Origin: Helicobacter heilmannii
Lineage (GTDB): Bacteria; Campylobacterota; Campylobacteria; Campylobacterales; Helicobacteraceae
Reading direction: 5' to 3'
Assembly: GCF_001283065.1 (NCBI RefSeq)
Contig: NZ_CDMK01000001.1
Coordinates: 198,091 to 262,090 of the forward strand
DNA length: 64,000 bases
Shown in pieces: positions 7,841-17,245 of the stretch (its first letter is position 1; every line of letters starts with the position of its first letter). The translations under genes and the position numbers were made by a program. The notes under the pieces are model-generated. The model was given only the letters and a program-made list of their open reading frames with translations, had not been told where the DNA came from and made no database searches.

Positions 7841-9588
7841 AACTTCTTGCTATTGGCCTCGTCTAAGATGGTTTGGGCAATGCTTTGAACATTCTTGCTG
7901 ATTTCTAGGGAGGTGGTGGCGATTTGGGTATTTTGATTCATAGTTTCTTCTAGAGTCTCCATGGTTTGGTTGATCTGGGCAATGCTTGCCGTTTGCTCTT
8001 CAATGGCACTGGCCGACTCGTTGATCACCTGTATGAGCGATTGGGTGTTGGCCTCAATTTCGCTCAAAGATTTTTGGGTGCGTTCAGCCAGTTTTCTCAC
8101 TTCATCGGCCACCACCGCAAAGCCCCGGCCATGCTCGCCTGCTCTTGCCGCTTCAATGGCAGCATTGAGTGCTAAAAGCCCGATTTGATCGGCAATTTCG
8201 TTAATGGTTACCACGATATTTTTAATCCCATTGGATTGTTCGATCACTTCATGGCTTTTATGGTTCACACTCTGCATGGAATCGCTGATACTCTCTAAGG
8301 TACGAGCAGCTTGTCCTAAAGACTGGGTTTGTTGTTTAGATGCATTTTGCAATCTATGGGAGGTTTCGTTTAAGTTTTGGGTCTCTGCACTCAGCGCATG
8401 GGCGATCTCTAAAGAGTGTTTTAAAGAGTCCACGATGTCTTGTTGCAAGGTATTGATGTCCTTGGCTAATTGCAAAAACCCACCCTGTATGCCCTGCGTA
8501 TCTACCCCCTCTGTAAAGTCATTGTTGGAATAGGTTTGGATTGCCATGCTGATTTGGCGGAAGATTTGCTCCACGAATTGGGCAAAGTTGTTGAGATTGG
8601 TGCCCAAATTCTGCAGTTCTGGGTTAGCGGCACTGGCCTTAATGGCCTGTTGAAAATTCCCGGTTTGCATGCTCTCTAGAAGTTTGAGCGCATCTTTAGA
8701 AAAGACTTGATCGGCCTGAAAGTGGGTGATGGCCTCATCCACATTGGCTTGCAAGGCGTGCGTCATTTGACCCAGTTCATCCTTAGAGTGCAACACCACC
8801 ACTTGAGGGACTTGTTTGTCCTTGTGGTTCACAAAGGCAAAAAAGTCGTTCAACCCCTTATTGAGGGTGCGGATGCTGCGCGTGATTTTACTATAGAAAA
8901 TGTAGTAAATAGGGACCACCACCAGCAGTAAAAACAACACCACAATGGCCGCATAAATGTAAGAATTGCGCTTCATGCTACTAGCGATGTCGCGGGCGAT
9001 TGTTTCTGTGCGGTGCTGGATGTTATCCATATACAGCCCCGTGCCGATCCACCAATCCTTCTCTCCCTTGATCTTTTGGGCGTAGGCGATCTTATCTATA
9101 TCTTTCATCTGCCCATTGCCTAGTCGTTTAGGGTAAATATAGTTTACAAACCCGCCCCCATTCATCGCCACCTTGTATAATTCTTGCACATAATAGACTC
9201 CATTTTTGTCCCTCAAATACCACTTACTTTCCCCTAAAGTGCCCTTTGTATTGGGGTTGTAAAAATCCTTGTCTTTATCATAGATGAAAAAATACCCCGA
9301 CTTGTCGTCTTCATAGCGGAAACCATCGAGGATGTGGGCGATGATGGCTTTTTTGCTCTCATCTCCTTTCGCATCCTCGATCGCTTTGGCAAGAGTGTGT
9401 GCCATCGCATTCGTGGCAAGTTTGATCTGTTCGCCCAAAAGGGCCCTTAAGTCCTGCCCCACGAGTTGGTTCGTCCGTTTGATTGACTGGCTATTGCCGT
9501 ACACGAACAACAACACCGTGATAACCACTGCTACTATGGTGAGCGACCATAAAGAAATGATTTGTTTACCTAAAGAAAATGAGCCCAT
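7837..9588 (-). CDS. methyl-accepting chemotaxis protein with single Cache sensor
   Basis: A transmembrane chemoreceptor of 583 residues. Helix 1 spans about residues 10-30. The periplasmic part (about 35-200) has sCache_2 marks such as [17 protein letters not shown] and [12 protein letters not shown], typical of binding small organic acids or amino acids. Helix 2 spans 210-232, followed by a HAMP-like linker. The signalling tip at about 464-507 reads [20 protein letters not shown] then [18 protein letters not shown], which contacts CheA/CheW. There is no C-terminal pentapeptide for CheR. The start overlaps the clpB stop (TAATG), so it is translated after clpB. The ligand is unknown. Confidence 0.93.
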   Translation of the reverse strand: MGSFSLGKQIISLWSLTIVAVVITVLLFVYGNSQSIKRTNQLVGQDLRALLGEQIKLATNAMAHTLAKAIEDAKGDESKKAIIAHILDGFRYEDDKSGYFFIYDKDKDFYNPNTKGTLGESKWYLRDKNGVYYVQELYKVAMNGGGFVNYIYPKRLGNGQMKDIDKIAYAQKIKGEKDWWIGTGLYMDNIQHRTETIARDIASSMKRNSYIYAAIVVLFLLLVVVPIYYIFYSKITRSIRTLNKGLNDFFAFVNHKDKQVPQVVVLHSKDELGQMTHALQANVDEAITHFQADQVFSKDALKLLESMQTGNFQQAIKASAANPELQNLGTNLNNFAQFVEQIFRQISMAIQTYSNNDFTEGVDTQGIQGGFLQLAKDINTLQQDIVDSLKHSLEIAHALSAETQNLNETSHRLQNASKQQTQSLGQAARTLESISDSMQSVNHKSHEVIEQSNGIKNIVVTINEIADQIGLLALNAAIEAARAGEHGRGFAVVADEVRKLAERTQKSLSEIEANTQSLIQVINESASAIEEQTASIAQINQTMETLEETMNQNTQIATTSLEISKNVQSIAQTILDEANSKKF

Positions 9589-12248
9589 TAATATTCCTTA
9601 ACCTCAATTGTGCCATTTTCCACCACAAACATGAGGTTTGTGCCCGCTAAATGGGTGCTGTCCGTTTCTAAAAGAAACGCCGCTAACTTGTCCTCCACCT
9701 CCTCATACAGTGTCCTTTTGAGCGGACGCGCCCCATAAATGGGGTCGAACCCGCTCTTGGCGATGTGCTCCTTTGCTTCAGGACTTAAGCTAATAGAAAT
9801 CTCTCTTTCTTTGAGCCGCTGGGCAATTTGGTCAAAGAGCAAATCCACAATTTTTACAATGCTTTCTATACCTAACGGGTTGAAGATCACAATATCGTCT
9901 AAGCGGTTTAAAAACTCTGGCTTAAAATACGCCCTTAGTGCCTCTTGTACCACCTGCTGCAAATCGTAAGCCTCGCCCAGCTCTAAGATGTCCGCACTCT
10001 CCACACCATTGGCTCTAAGCACCTCTTGTTGTTCTTTCTTTTTAGCGTGTGTGCTCTGTTGCTCTAGGATTTTGTCGCTGGCGATGTTGCTGGTTAAAAT
10101 GATGATCGTGTTTTTAAAATCCACCACCACGCCCTTGTTGTCGGTTAAACGGCCATCATCGAGCACCTGCAAGAGCATGTTAAACACCTCTGGATGCGCC
10201 TTTTCGATCTCATCAAACAACACCACGCTATAGGGACTCCGTCTCACAGCTTCGGTGAGTTGCCCGCCCTCTTCATAGCCCACATACCCGGGGGGCGCGC
10301 CCACCAAACGGCTCACCGCATGCTTTTCCATGTATTCGCTCATGTCTAAACGGATCAAATTCTTTTGGCTGTCAAAAAGAAACTTGGCTAAGGTCTTGGC
10401 ACTCTCAGTCTTGCCCACCCCAGTAGGGCCTAGGAACAAAAAGCTACCGATGGGTTTATTTGGGTCGCTAAGCCCCGCTTTGTTGCGCTTGATCGCCCGG
10501 GCAATGGCCCTGATCGCATCCGCCTGCCCCACCACGCTTTTAGACAATTCGTCCTCAATGTGTAAAATCTTTTCCTTTTCCTCTTGCAACATTTTAGACA
10601 CGGGGATTTGCGTCCATTGGCTCACCACCCGCGCAATGCCCTCCTTAGTTACTGCCGACTCTAGCAGGCTGCCATTGGTCTGCATTTGGGCTAGCTTTTG
10701 CTCTAGGGCTACAACTTCCCTTTCTAAAGTGGGGATTTTGTCGTGGTCGATCTCGGCGGCCTTTCTAAAATCCGCCTGCTGCTTGGCCAGGAGCGACTCG
10801 CGTTTTAAATTTTCAATGCTGTTCTTGCTCGCGGCGATGTCCTTAAAGACCTTTTGCTCATTGCTAAATTGCACCTCCAGGCGTTGCTTTTCCTCTAGAG
10901 CGTTTTGCAATTCCTTTTGAACCACTTTTAAACGCTCAGAATTAGCACTGCTCTCCTCCATCAAAAGGGCTTGTTTCTCCACCTCTAATTGCTGTATAAG
11001 CCGCTTGGTGTGGGCTAGGGCGTAGGGCTCGGATTCGATTTGCATTTTCAGTGCTGCCGCCGCTTCGTCGATCAAGTCAATGGCTTTATCGGGCAAAAAA
11101 CGATCCGTGATGTAGCGGCTGGAGAGCTTAGCACTTGCCACTAAGGCACCGTCTGTAATGCTGACATTGTGGTGCGCCTCTAGGGTTTCTTTAATTCCCC
11201 TTAGAATTTGCAAGGTTTCGTTGATGCTGGGCTCATCTAGGGGGATGGGCTGGAAGCGCCGTGTGAGCGCGCTGTCTTTTTCGAAGTATTTTCTATATTC
11301 CTTGAGCGTGGTCGCCCCGATGGTGTGTAGCTCGCCTCTAGCTAGGGCGGGCTTTAAGATATTGGCCGCGTCCATGCTCCCCTCGCTCGCCCCTGCACCT
11401 ACCAAGGTGTGGATTTCATCAATGAACAAGATCACATTGCCCGCCTTTTTGACCTCTTCCACGACTTTTTTTAAGCGCTCTTCAAATTCGCCCCGATACT
11501 TCGCCCCGGCAATAAGCATCCCCATATCCAAAACCACCACCCGTTTGTGTTGCAAAGATAGGGGGACTTCTTTTTTGGCGATTCTTTGCGCTAGCCCTTC
11601 CACCACTGCGGTTTTACCTACACCCGGCTCGCCGAGCAAAATCGGGTTGTTCTTGCTCTTTCTGATTAAAATCTGCATCATCCTTAAAATCTCTTCATCC
11701 CGCCCGATCACAGGGTCTAGGGCGTTATCCAGGGCTTTAGCGGTTAAATCAATCCCATAGGTTTCTAGGGCTTCAAGGGTCGCGTCATCGCCCGGTTGCT
11801 CGATTTTCGCCCCTTTGCGCAAGCTTTCAAAAGTCTTAATGAGTTCGTGCACATCTATAAAATTGCCAAAATAGCTTTTAAACAGCTCTTGGTTGGCCTC
11901 GATGAAGGTGTCGATCGCCACATAACTATCCCCCCTTTGCACGGCAAGCCCCAGCCCCGCGTGCAACGCATCTAATAACGCCTTGCTCACGCCTAGGCCC
12001 TGGGCACTCACGCTCGAGCTTTTGGGCAACTTGTCGGCAAGACTTCTAGCCTCTAGCTCTAGGGGGGATTTTTCCACACCCATTTTTAAAAGGGCTTGGC
12101 TTAAGAGCGAGTGGGTGTTGGTGAGCAGTGCCCAAAACAGATGGATCGGCTCAATCTCGGGGTTTTTGGCATGCAAAGCCAAAGAGAGGGCTTGATCTAG
12201 GCTCTCCTTTAAGTGGTTGGTAAGTTTCTCAAACACATTTGTAGGCAT
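9588..12248 (-). CDS. clpB: ClpB disaggregase (Hsp100 AAA+ chaperone)
   Basis: Hexameric cytosolic ATPase that dissolves protein aggregates with DnaK. It is 886 residues, near the family norm. Visible in order: N-terminal Clp repeat domain (about 1-145); AAA1 with Walker A GEPGVGKT and Walker [12 protein letters not shown]; a coiled-coil M domain (about 390-520, rich in Glu/Lys/Gln); AAA2 with Walker A GPTGVGKT, pore loop GYVGYEEGG, Walker [12 protein letters not shown] and sensor LTSNIAS. The C-terminal domain ends YGARPLKR plus a short tail. No HspR or HrcA operator was recognised upstream. A -10 lies at 12276-12281. Confidence 0.97.
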   Translation of the reverse strand: MPTNVFEKLTNHLKESLDQALSLALHAKNPEIEPIHLFWALLTNTHSLLSQALLKMGVEKSPLELEARSLADKLPKSSSVSAQGLGVSKALLDALHAGLGLAVQRGDSYVAIDTFIEANQELFKSYFGNFIDVHELIKTFESLRKGAKIEQPGDDATLEALETYGIDLTAKALDNALDPVIGRDEEILRMMQILIRKSKNNPILLGEPGVGKTAVVEGLAQRIAKKEVPLSLQHKRVVVLDMGMLIAGAKYRGEFEERLKKVVEEVKKAGNVILFIDEIHTLVGAGASEGSMDAANILKPALARGELHTIGATTLKEYRKYFEKDSALTRRFQPIPLDEPSINETLQILRGIKETLEAHHNVSITDGALVASAKLSSRYITDRFLPDKAIDLIDEAAAALKMQIESEPYALAHTKRLIQQLEVEKQALLMEESSANSERLKVVQKELQNALEEKQRLEVQFSNEQKVFKDIAASKNSIENLKRESLLAKQQADFRKAAEIDHDKIPTLEREVVALEQKLAQMQTNGSLLESAVTKEGIARVVSQWTQIPVSKMLQEEKEKILHIEDELSKSVVGQADAIRAIARAIKRNKAGLSDPNKPIGSFLFLGPTGVGKTESAKTLAKFLFDSQKNLIRLDMSEYMEKHAVSRLVGAPPGYVGYEEGGQLTEAVRRSPYSVVLFDEIEKAHPEVFNMLLQVLDDGRLTDNKGVVVDFKNTIIILTSNIASDKILEQQSTHAKKKEQQEVLRANGVESADILELGEAYDLQQVVQEALRAYFKPEFLNRLDDIVIFNPLGIESIVKIVDLLFDQIAQRLKEREISISLSPEAKEHIAKSGFDPIYGARPLKRTLYEEVEDKLAAFLLETDSTHLAGTNLMFVVENGTIEVKEY

Positions 12249-12275
12249 AGCTGTCCTTTCTTTTTAATCGTGTTT

Positions 12276-12281
12276 ATTATA
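12276..12281 (-). promoter_or_regulatory. -10 element for clpB
   Basis: TATAAT on the minus strand, about 28 bases before the clpB ATG, followed by the ribosome site AAAGGACAG. Confidence 0.55.
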
Positions 12282-12337
12282 ACGCCCTTGGGTAATTTTG
12301 CGCCTAAATCTTAATCTTGCTCTTAGCCCCACTACAC

Positions 12338-12343
12338 TATACT
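12338..12343 (+). promoter_or_regulatory. -10 element for the SurA-like gene
   Basis: TATACT on the plus strand, 32 bases before the TTG start at 12375, in the gap divergent from clpB. Confidence 0.4.
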
Positions 12344-12374
12344 TACCCCTATCATAAAAAATAAAGAGAACAAT

Positions 12375-13463
12375 TTGACCCTTTTGCACAATAAACGGAT
12401 CTTCAGACTCTTGAGACGGGTTTTCGTGTGCCTATGCCTTGTTTTTTTAAGTCTGCACGCCGTAAGTTCGGGATCGAATGTGGAGTCGGTTACGGGCAAG
12501 GGCGTGGGTGGTGCTAAACACAACGCTAAGAGCCTAGATGAGCAGATCAAGAAGGCGTTAAGAAAACCCGGCCAAGCCCCCCAAGAATCCCAAAAAACCC
12601 TAGAAGAACAAAAGCAAGAGGCATCCAAGCCCCTCCAGCCCTTTAGAAAACCCCCCTCCGAGGATTTGGTTGAAGAGCGTAAAGACGGCATCGTGGGTGG
12701 GATCGCTGTAACGGTGAACAACGACCCGATCACACTTTACCAAATTGAAATGTTGGAGAAGACAAACCACATCAGCCGCCAGCAGGCGATCAATGCGCTC
12801 ATCATCCAGCGCATCCAAGCCCAGGAGATCAAACGCTTGAAAATCGATATTGAGGACGACAAGATCGATGCGCAGATTGAAGAGATCGCTAAACACAATG
12901 GGATGAGCGTGAACGATTTTATGCGCACGCTTGCCAATGAGGGGATCGACCCCATACACTACAGAAAACAGCTTAAAAAACAGCTGGAAACCAGAGAGCT
13001 TTTACGCAACATTTTGCTGTTTAATGTCAATACGAATAGCGAAACCAAAATGCGCGAGTACTACAACGCCCACAGGGATGAATTTAGCGTGCCTAGCGAG
13101 ATTCTAACCACCCGCTACACCGCTAAGGACACCAAAATCCTAACCCAAGCCTTAGAGAACAAGAACATTGATATCCCCGGAGTGTCTAAGGGCGAAGAAA
13201 AGATCAATTTAAAAGCCCTAAACCCGCAGATCGCCCAAATGTTCTTATCTACCAAAGAACACACCTTCACGCCCATCTTGAATGCAGGTGGGGGTAATTA
13301 TGTGTCCTTTTATATCCAGCAAAAACTCGGCAAAGAGGAAGTGTCTTTCAGCCAAGCCCGTGGCTTCATCGCCAATAAGTTGATTGAAGAGCAACAGGAC
13401 AAAATCCTTGCCGAATATTATGAAAAATTACGCGTCAAAGCCAAGATTAAATTTTTGCGCTAG
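12375..13463 (+). CDS. periplasmic SurA-like chaperone / peptidyl-prolyl isomerase-type protein
   Basis: A 362-residue secreted protein. A signal-like N-terminus (RRVFVCLCLVFLSLHAVSS) is followed by a charged Gln/Glu/Lys linker to about residue 95, then a SurA-N-like domain (IAVTVNNDPITLYQIEM, helices to about 215) and a short C-terminal part. A canonical parvulin active-site pattern is not obvious, so it may be chaperone-only. SurA proteins escort outer-membrane proteins across the periplasm, which fits the several such proteins nearby. The start is TTG 12375, with AAAGAG just ahead. It heads the run to aroC; I recall HP0659 as the H. pylori counterpart. Confidence 0.8.
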   Translation: MTLLHNKRIFRLLRRVFVCLCLVFLSLHAVSSGSNVESVTGKGVGGAKHNAKSLDEQIKKALRKPGQAPQESQKTLEEQKQEASKPLQPFRKPPSEDLVEERKDGIVGGIAVTVNNDPITLYQIEMLEKTNHISRQQAINALIIQRIQAQEIKRLKIDIEDDKIDAQIEEIAKHNGMSVNDFMRTLANEGIDPIHYRKQLKKQLETRELLRNILLFNVNTNSETKMREYYNAHRDEFSVPSEILTTRYTAKDTKILTQALENKNIDIPGVSKGEEKINLKALNPQIAQMFLSTKEHTFTPILNAGGGNYVSFYIQQKLGKEEVSFSQARGFIANKLIEEQQDKILAEYYEKLRVKAKIKFLR

Positions 13464-13475
13464 GGCTTATGGGCT

Positions 13476-14525
13476 GTGGAGCAACTAGCCTTTATCTATA
13501 AGGACTCGCTCTTTAGTGCTGCAGTTTTGGCGTTTATCATCGGGGGGGTGATTTTGATCGACTATTTGCGCTCCACCCTCGCCCATAGACGCAATTTGAA
13601 AGCCTTGAATGCGCTGTCTCACTCTTACGCCCAAGTGGAGTTGGCCTTTGAGGTGCAACAACTTTTGCAAAAGGAGCAGGAAAACCCCCTAGAGGTGCTG
13701 GGCTTTAAAACTTGGCTCTTTTTGGCCAAACACTACGCCAAACATGGCAACAGCGAGCAGGCAATTAAAATTTACCTAGCCCTGTTGCCTAAATACCAAA
13801 ACGAGCGCATTGCCTTGTTAGAGAGCCTGGCTAAGGCGTACATTGATTTAGGCTATGTGCAAAAGGCCAGGGACATTTTGACCGAGGTGTTGCGTATCGA
13901 CCCGCGCAACACCCACGCCTTGCACTCAATGGTGCAAGTCTACGAAACCATGTGTGAACCGCAAAAAGCCCTAGAGACTTTGGAGTGTTTGGACGCTTTA
14001 GGCGAAAGTGGGCTGTTAGACAATTACCACTACCTACAAATGCAAATCCTCATGCAAGAAGATTTGGGCTTGAAAGACCAAAGTCGGGCGATTTTAAAGC
14101 TGGGCAGAGAGCAGCATAAACTTTATAAAAGTGCGTTAAAACATTTAAAAACCTACCACAAAGCCCTTTTTTTACAAGAAATCGCCCAGGTCACAGAGGG
14201 CAGGGCGTTGGTGGATTTACTTTGGGATATGGAAGAGGGCGAAATCGCCCCTTATTTGGCCGAGTTGCACCCAAGCGTATTGGAGGTATTCATCGCCAAG
14301 GGTTATGCTAGGGGGCGGTGTGAAACCTTAGAGCTAGAGGTGTTTCGCACCTTGCATGCTGATTACCATTTGGATTTAAACTTTAGCTACCAGTGCATGG
14401 CGTGCAAGAGTGTGTCGCCCTTTGAGAGCTACCGCTGTTTAGTGTGCGCTAAAATCGGACCCAAGGAGGTGGTTTTGAGTCTAGACAAGCGTACCAGTGA
14501 CCATAAGGCAAGCAATTTAAACTAG
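13476..14525 (+). CDS. membrane-anchored TPR protein with C-terminal zinc ribbon (LapB-like)
   Basis: A 349-residue protein. One N-terminal membrane helix (SAAVLAFIIGGVILIDYL) is followed by tetratricopeptide repeats (about 60-290, for example HGNSEQAIKIYLALLPKY and GYVQKARDILTEVLRIDP). A C-terminal four-cysteine ribbon (CMAC...CLVC) is present. This order matches LapB/YciM, which controls LPS synthesis through LpxC proteolysis in E. coli; the same role here is inference. The start is GTG 13476, 12 bases after the previous stop, with only a weak ribosome site, so coupling is likely. It corresponds in position to HP0660. Confidence 0.8.
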   Translation: MEQLAFIYKDSLFSAAVLAFIIGGVILIDYLRSTLAHRRNLKALNALSHSYAQVELAFEVQQLLQKEQENPLEVLGFKTWLFLAKHYAKHGNSEQAIKIYLALLPKYQNERIALLESLAKAYIDLGYVQKARDILTEVLRIDPRNTHALHSMVQVYETMCEPQKALETLECLDALGESGLLDNYHYLQMQILMQEDLGLKDQSRAILKLGREQHKLYKSALKHLKTYHKALFLQEIAQVTEGRALVDLLWDMEEGEIAPYLAELHPSVLEVFIAKGYARGRCETLELEVFRTLHADYHLDLNFSYQCMACKSVSPFESYRCLVCAKIGPKEVVLSLDKRTSDHKASNLN

Positions 14526-14533
14526 GAGGCTCT

Positions 14534-14971
14534 ATGAAAAGCATTGAAATTTTTTGCGATGGCTCGGCTTTAGGCAATCCGGGCTATGGGGGTTACTGCT
14601 CCATTTTGCGCTACAAGGGTGTGGAGAAAATCATTAAAGGAGGGGAACTTTACACCACGAACAACCGCATGGAACTAAGGGCAGTCATAGAAGCACTCAA
14701 AGTCTTAAAAGAGCCCTGCAATATCCATCTTTACAGCGACTCCATTTATGTTTGTAAGGGCATCAGCGAGTGGTTGAAAATGTGGGTGGCCAAGAAGTTT
14801 GCCAAGGTGAAAAATGTGGACTTGTGGCAAGAGTTTTTAACGCTTAAGGGGGCGCACACCATCACCACGCATTGGATCAAAGGACATGACGGACACGCCG
14901 AAAACGAGCGTTGCGATAAACTCGCCAAAGAAGAAGCCCTAAGCTACAAACAAAAGGCTAAAGCGTGCTGA
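14534..14971 (+). CDS. rnhA: ribonuclease HI
   Basis: Cleaves RNA in RNA:DNA hybrids (R-loops, lagging-strand primers) in the cytosol. It is 145 residues, normal length. Catalytic carboxylates: FCDGSALGNPG (Asp), NRMELRAV (Glu), LYSDSIYV (Asp) and, near the end, HAENERCDKLA (Asp), with GHDGH holding the conserved His. GGAGGC lies six bases before ATG 14534. It overlaps rnc by seven bases. Confidence 0.96.
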   Translation: MKSIEIFCDGSALGNPGYGGYCSILRYKGVEKIIKGGELYTTNNRMELRAVIEALKVLKEPCNIHLYSDSIYVCKGISEWLKMWVAKKFAKVKNVDLWQEFLTLKGAHTITTHWIKGHDGHAENERCDKLAKEEALSYKQKAKAC

Positions 14972-15633
14972 AGTTTACAAACCTCAACTATCATTTCAAA
15001 AACGACGGGCTCTTGCAACAGGCCTTAACCCACAGAAGCACACAATCGCCTACGAACAACGAGAGGCTAGAGTTTTTGGGCGATGCCGTCTTAGATTTAG
15101 CAGTGGCCGAGATTCTTTTTGAACGCTTTAAAGACTTGCAAGAGGGGGACTTGTCTAAAATGCGTGCGTCTTTAGTCAATGAAAAGGCGTTTCATAAATT
15201 GGCTCTGCTCTTAGACTTGCAAAAGCACATTGTGGTTTCCCCCGCTGAAGCGCATAACCAAGGGCAAAGCAAGCCGTCTATTCTCTCAAGTGCCTTTGAG
15301 GCCCTAATGGGGGTGATCTATTTAGAGAGTGGGCTAGAGGTGGTGCGTGCTTTGATGCAGGATTTATTGGATTTGGTCTACCCAGATTTGTCCCTGCAAG
15401 CTCTATTTACTGACTATAAAAGTGCCCTGCAAGAGCTCACCCAAGAACGCTTTAAAACCATCCCCACCTATGTGCTCAAAAGCGAAAGTGGGCCCGACCA
15501 CGCCAAGCAATTTGAAATGCAAATTTTCATTTTGAGCAAGTTGTACGCCACCTGCACAGCTAAGAGTAAAAAGGAGGCGCAACAACTCTGCGCCAAAGAG
15601 GCGTTAGCGCAACTTTCTAGGGGGGCAGAATGA
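14965..15633 (+). CDS. rnc: ribonuclease III
   Basis: Double-strand-specific endoribonuclease for rRNA and mRNA processing, acting as a dimer. The signature NNERLEFLGDAVLDL holds the metal-binding Glu/Asp; the second acidic site is AFEALMGVIYLE. A double-stranded RNA binding domain covers about residues 150-222 (DYKSALQELTQ...). Length 222 is usual. Start GTG 14965 overlaps the rnhA stop and the gene overlaps aroC by four bases, so the three genes should be translationally coupled. Confidence 0.96.
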   Translation: MLKFTNLNYHFKNDGLLQQALTHRSTQSPTNNERLEFLGDAVLDLAVAEILFERFKDLQEGDLSKMRASLVNEKAFHKLALLLDLQKHIVVSPAEAHNQGQSKPSILSSAFEALMGVIYLESGLEVVRALMQDLLDLVYPDLSLQALFTDYKSALQELTQERFKTIPTYVLKSESGPDHAKQFEMQIFILSKLYATCTAKSKKEAQQLCAKEALAQLSRGAE

Positions 15634-16706
15634 ACATGTTTGGGCGTTGTTTGCGTTTAAGCACCTTTGGCGAGTCGCACGGGGTGCTGATTGGGGGCGT
15701 TTTAGAGGGCGTGCCCGCGGGGCTAAAAATTGATTTGAGTGCTTTGCAGGCTGAGGTGAATCGGCGCAAGAGCACAAACGCCTACACCACGCCTAGAAGA
15801 GAAGAGGACATGGTGGAGGTGGTGAGCGGGGTTTTTGAGGGGGTCAGCACGGGCGCGCCCATTGGCCTACTCATCTATAACCGCAATGTTAAAAGCAAGG
15901 ACTATAGCAATATTAAAGAAGCCTTTAGGCCCGGGCACGCGGACTTCACCACTTGGGCGAAGTATGGCGTGCGCGACTACAGAGGCGGGGGGCGCACTTC
16001 AGCCAGGGAGAGCGTGGCACGGGTTGCGGGGGGGGCGATCGCCAAAATGCTTTTAAAGGAACTGGGCATTGAGGTGTTTAGCGGGGTTTTTAGTGTGGGT
16101 GGCATTGAGGCGCAAAAGATAGACTTTAGCCACGCCAAAACTAGCCCCATTTTCAGTTTAGATAAAGACATAGAGCCCGTACAACAAGAGGCAATTTTAA
16201 AGGCGAAGACTCTAGGCGATAGCGTAGGGGGCGTTGTTTTGGTACAGGCCAGCGGGGCGCATTTGCTCGGACTTGGCGAGCCCTTGTATGATAAATTAGA
16301 TGCGCGGCTTGGCAGCGTGTTCATGGGGCTAAATGGGGTCAAGGGGGTGTTTATCGGCGCGCCTAATGCAGCGAGTTTAAGGGGCAGTGGCTACAACGAT
16401 CCATTAAGCCCTACAGGCTTTAAGAGCAACCACGCCGGGGGGGTGCTAGGCGGGATTGGAAGCGGAGCGGACTTGATCGTGTGGGTGCATTTCAAGCCCA
16501 CGGCAAGCATCGCCAAAACCCAAAACACCATCAATGCCGCCAACGAGCCCATCAGCCTAGAGCTCAAAGGCAGACACGATCCGTGCATTGCTCTTAGAGG
16601 GAGTGTGGTTTGTGAAAGCCTTTTGGCGTTGGTGGTGGCGGATTTTGCGCTTTTAAACATGCCCACCAAGCTCTCAAGTGTGCAGGCTTTTTATCGGCAA
16701 AGGTGA
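15630..16706 (+). CDS. aroC: chorismate synthase
   Basis: Converts EPSP to chorismate, the last shikimate step, using reduced FMN. It is 358 residues. Family signatures: GESHGVLIGGVLEGVPAG at the start, PGHADFTTWAKYGVRDYRGGGRTSARES in the middle, and GSGADLIVWVHFKPTAS with GRHDPCIALR near the end. The gene begins inside the rnc stop (ATGA). A new promoter appears immediately after it, so this run ends here. Confidence 0.97.
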   Translation: MNMFGRCLRLSTFGESHGVLIGGVLEGVPAGLKIDLSALQAEVNRRKSTNAYTTPRREEDMVEVVSGVFEGVSTGAPIGLLIYNRNVKSKDYSNIKEAFRPGHADFTTWAKYGVRDYRGGGRTSARESVARVAGGAIAKMLLKELGIEVFSGVFSVGGIEAQKIDFSHAKTSPIFSLDKDIEPVQQEAILKAKTLGDSVGGVVLVQASGAHLLGLGEPLYDKLDARLGSVFMGLNGVKGVFIGAPNAASLRGSGYNDPLSPTGFKSNHAGGVLGGIGSGADLIVWVHFKPTASIAKTQNTINAANEPISLELKGRHDPCIALRGSVVCESLLALVVADFALLNMPTKLSSVQAFYRQR

Positions 16707-16714
16707 TTTTATGC

Positions 16715-16720
16715 TAGAAT
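16715..16720 (+). promoter_or_regulatory. extended -10 element for the 16743 gene and hemN
   Basis: TGC followed by TAGAAT, 22 bases before ATG 16743. The same TATGCTAGAAT string stands before the outer-membrane protein gene at 20003. Confidence 0.6.
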
Positions 16721-16742
16721 AGTCCGAAAAAGAGAGGTGCGC

Positions 16743-17243
16743 ATGGCAAGAGCAAAAAGCAAAAAAGCCACTGAGACGGGCATGCAAGACATTTACAAAA
16801 GTTTAGAATCCGGACAAAATAAAATCCAAGCCAAACAGATTTCTGCTAAAGAAGTGCTTTTGGAGCTAGAAGAGGGGAGCTTCAATACCAAAGAGGCATG
16901 GTTTGTCAGGGACGAGCAGGATCAAAAATTCGTGGTGATCCCCGAAGTGCTGTTGCAGCACATTGTGCGGGTGATCCAAAGAGCGTACGAGGACAAAATC
17001 ATGGTGGAGTTGGAGCGCGACATGGCGACCTTAACGCCCATTGACTTTGCGGATGCGATGGCGGTGGTGTTTAAGAAGTTAGAGGGTTTGCGGGGCAAGG
17101 ATGGGAGTTTGCCAAAAATCAGCTCGCTTGACTTTGTCAAACAAATTAAAAAGCAGCACCCCAATTTGTTTTTTAATCTGCCCGAGTTTTTAGAGAGCAA
17201 ACGCCAAGAGCTGGACCTTGATAGTTTAGCTCTGCCCTTTTAG
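16743..17243 (+). CDS. conserved Helicobacter protein of unknown function
   Basis: A 166-residue soluble, strongly charged protein (many Lys/Glu/Asp) with no signal or membrane helix and a basic N-terminus (MARAKSKKATE). I recognise no domain. A GTG at 16737 is in frame, but AGAGAGG ending at 16737 fits ATG 16743 better. It has its own promoter and sits two bases before hemN, between aroC and hemN exactly as HP0664 does in H. pylori by my recollection. A link with hemN is only positional. Confidence 0.75.
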   Translation: MARAKSKKATETGMQDIYKSLESGQNKIQAKQISAKEVLLELEEGSFNTKEAWFVRDEQDQKFVVIPEVLLQHIVRVIQRAYEDKIMVELERDMATLTPIDFADAMAVVFKKLEGLRGKDGSLPKISSLDFVKQIKKQHPNLFFNLPEFLESKRQELDLDSLALPF

Positions 17244-17245
17244 TC

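Noticed and set aside
9988-11760. Several long plus-strand frames opposite clpB
   Set aside because: They mirror the clpB codon pattern, have Ser/Leu-biased composition and lack ribosome sites.
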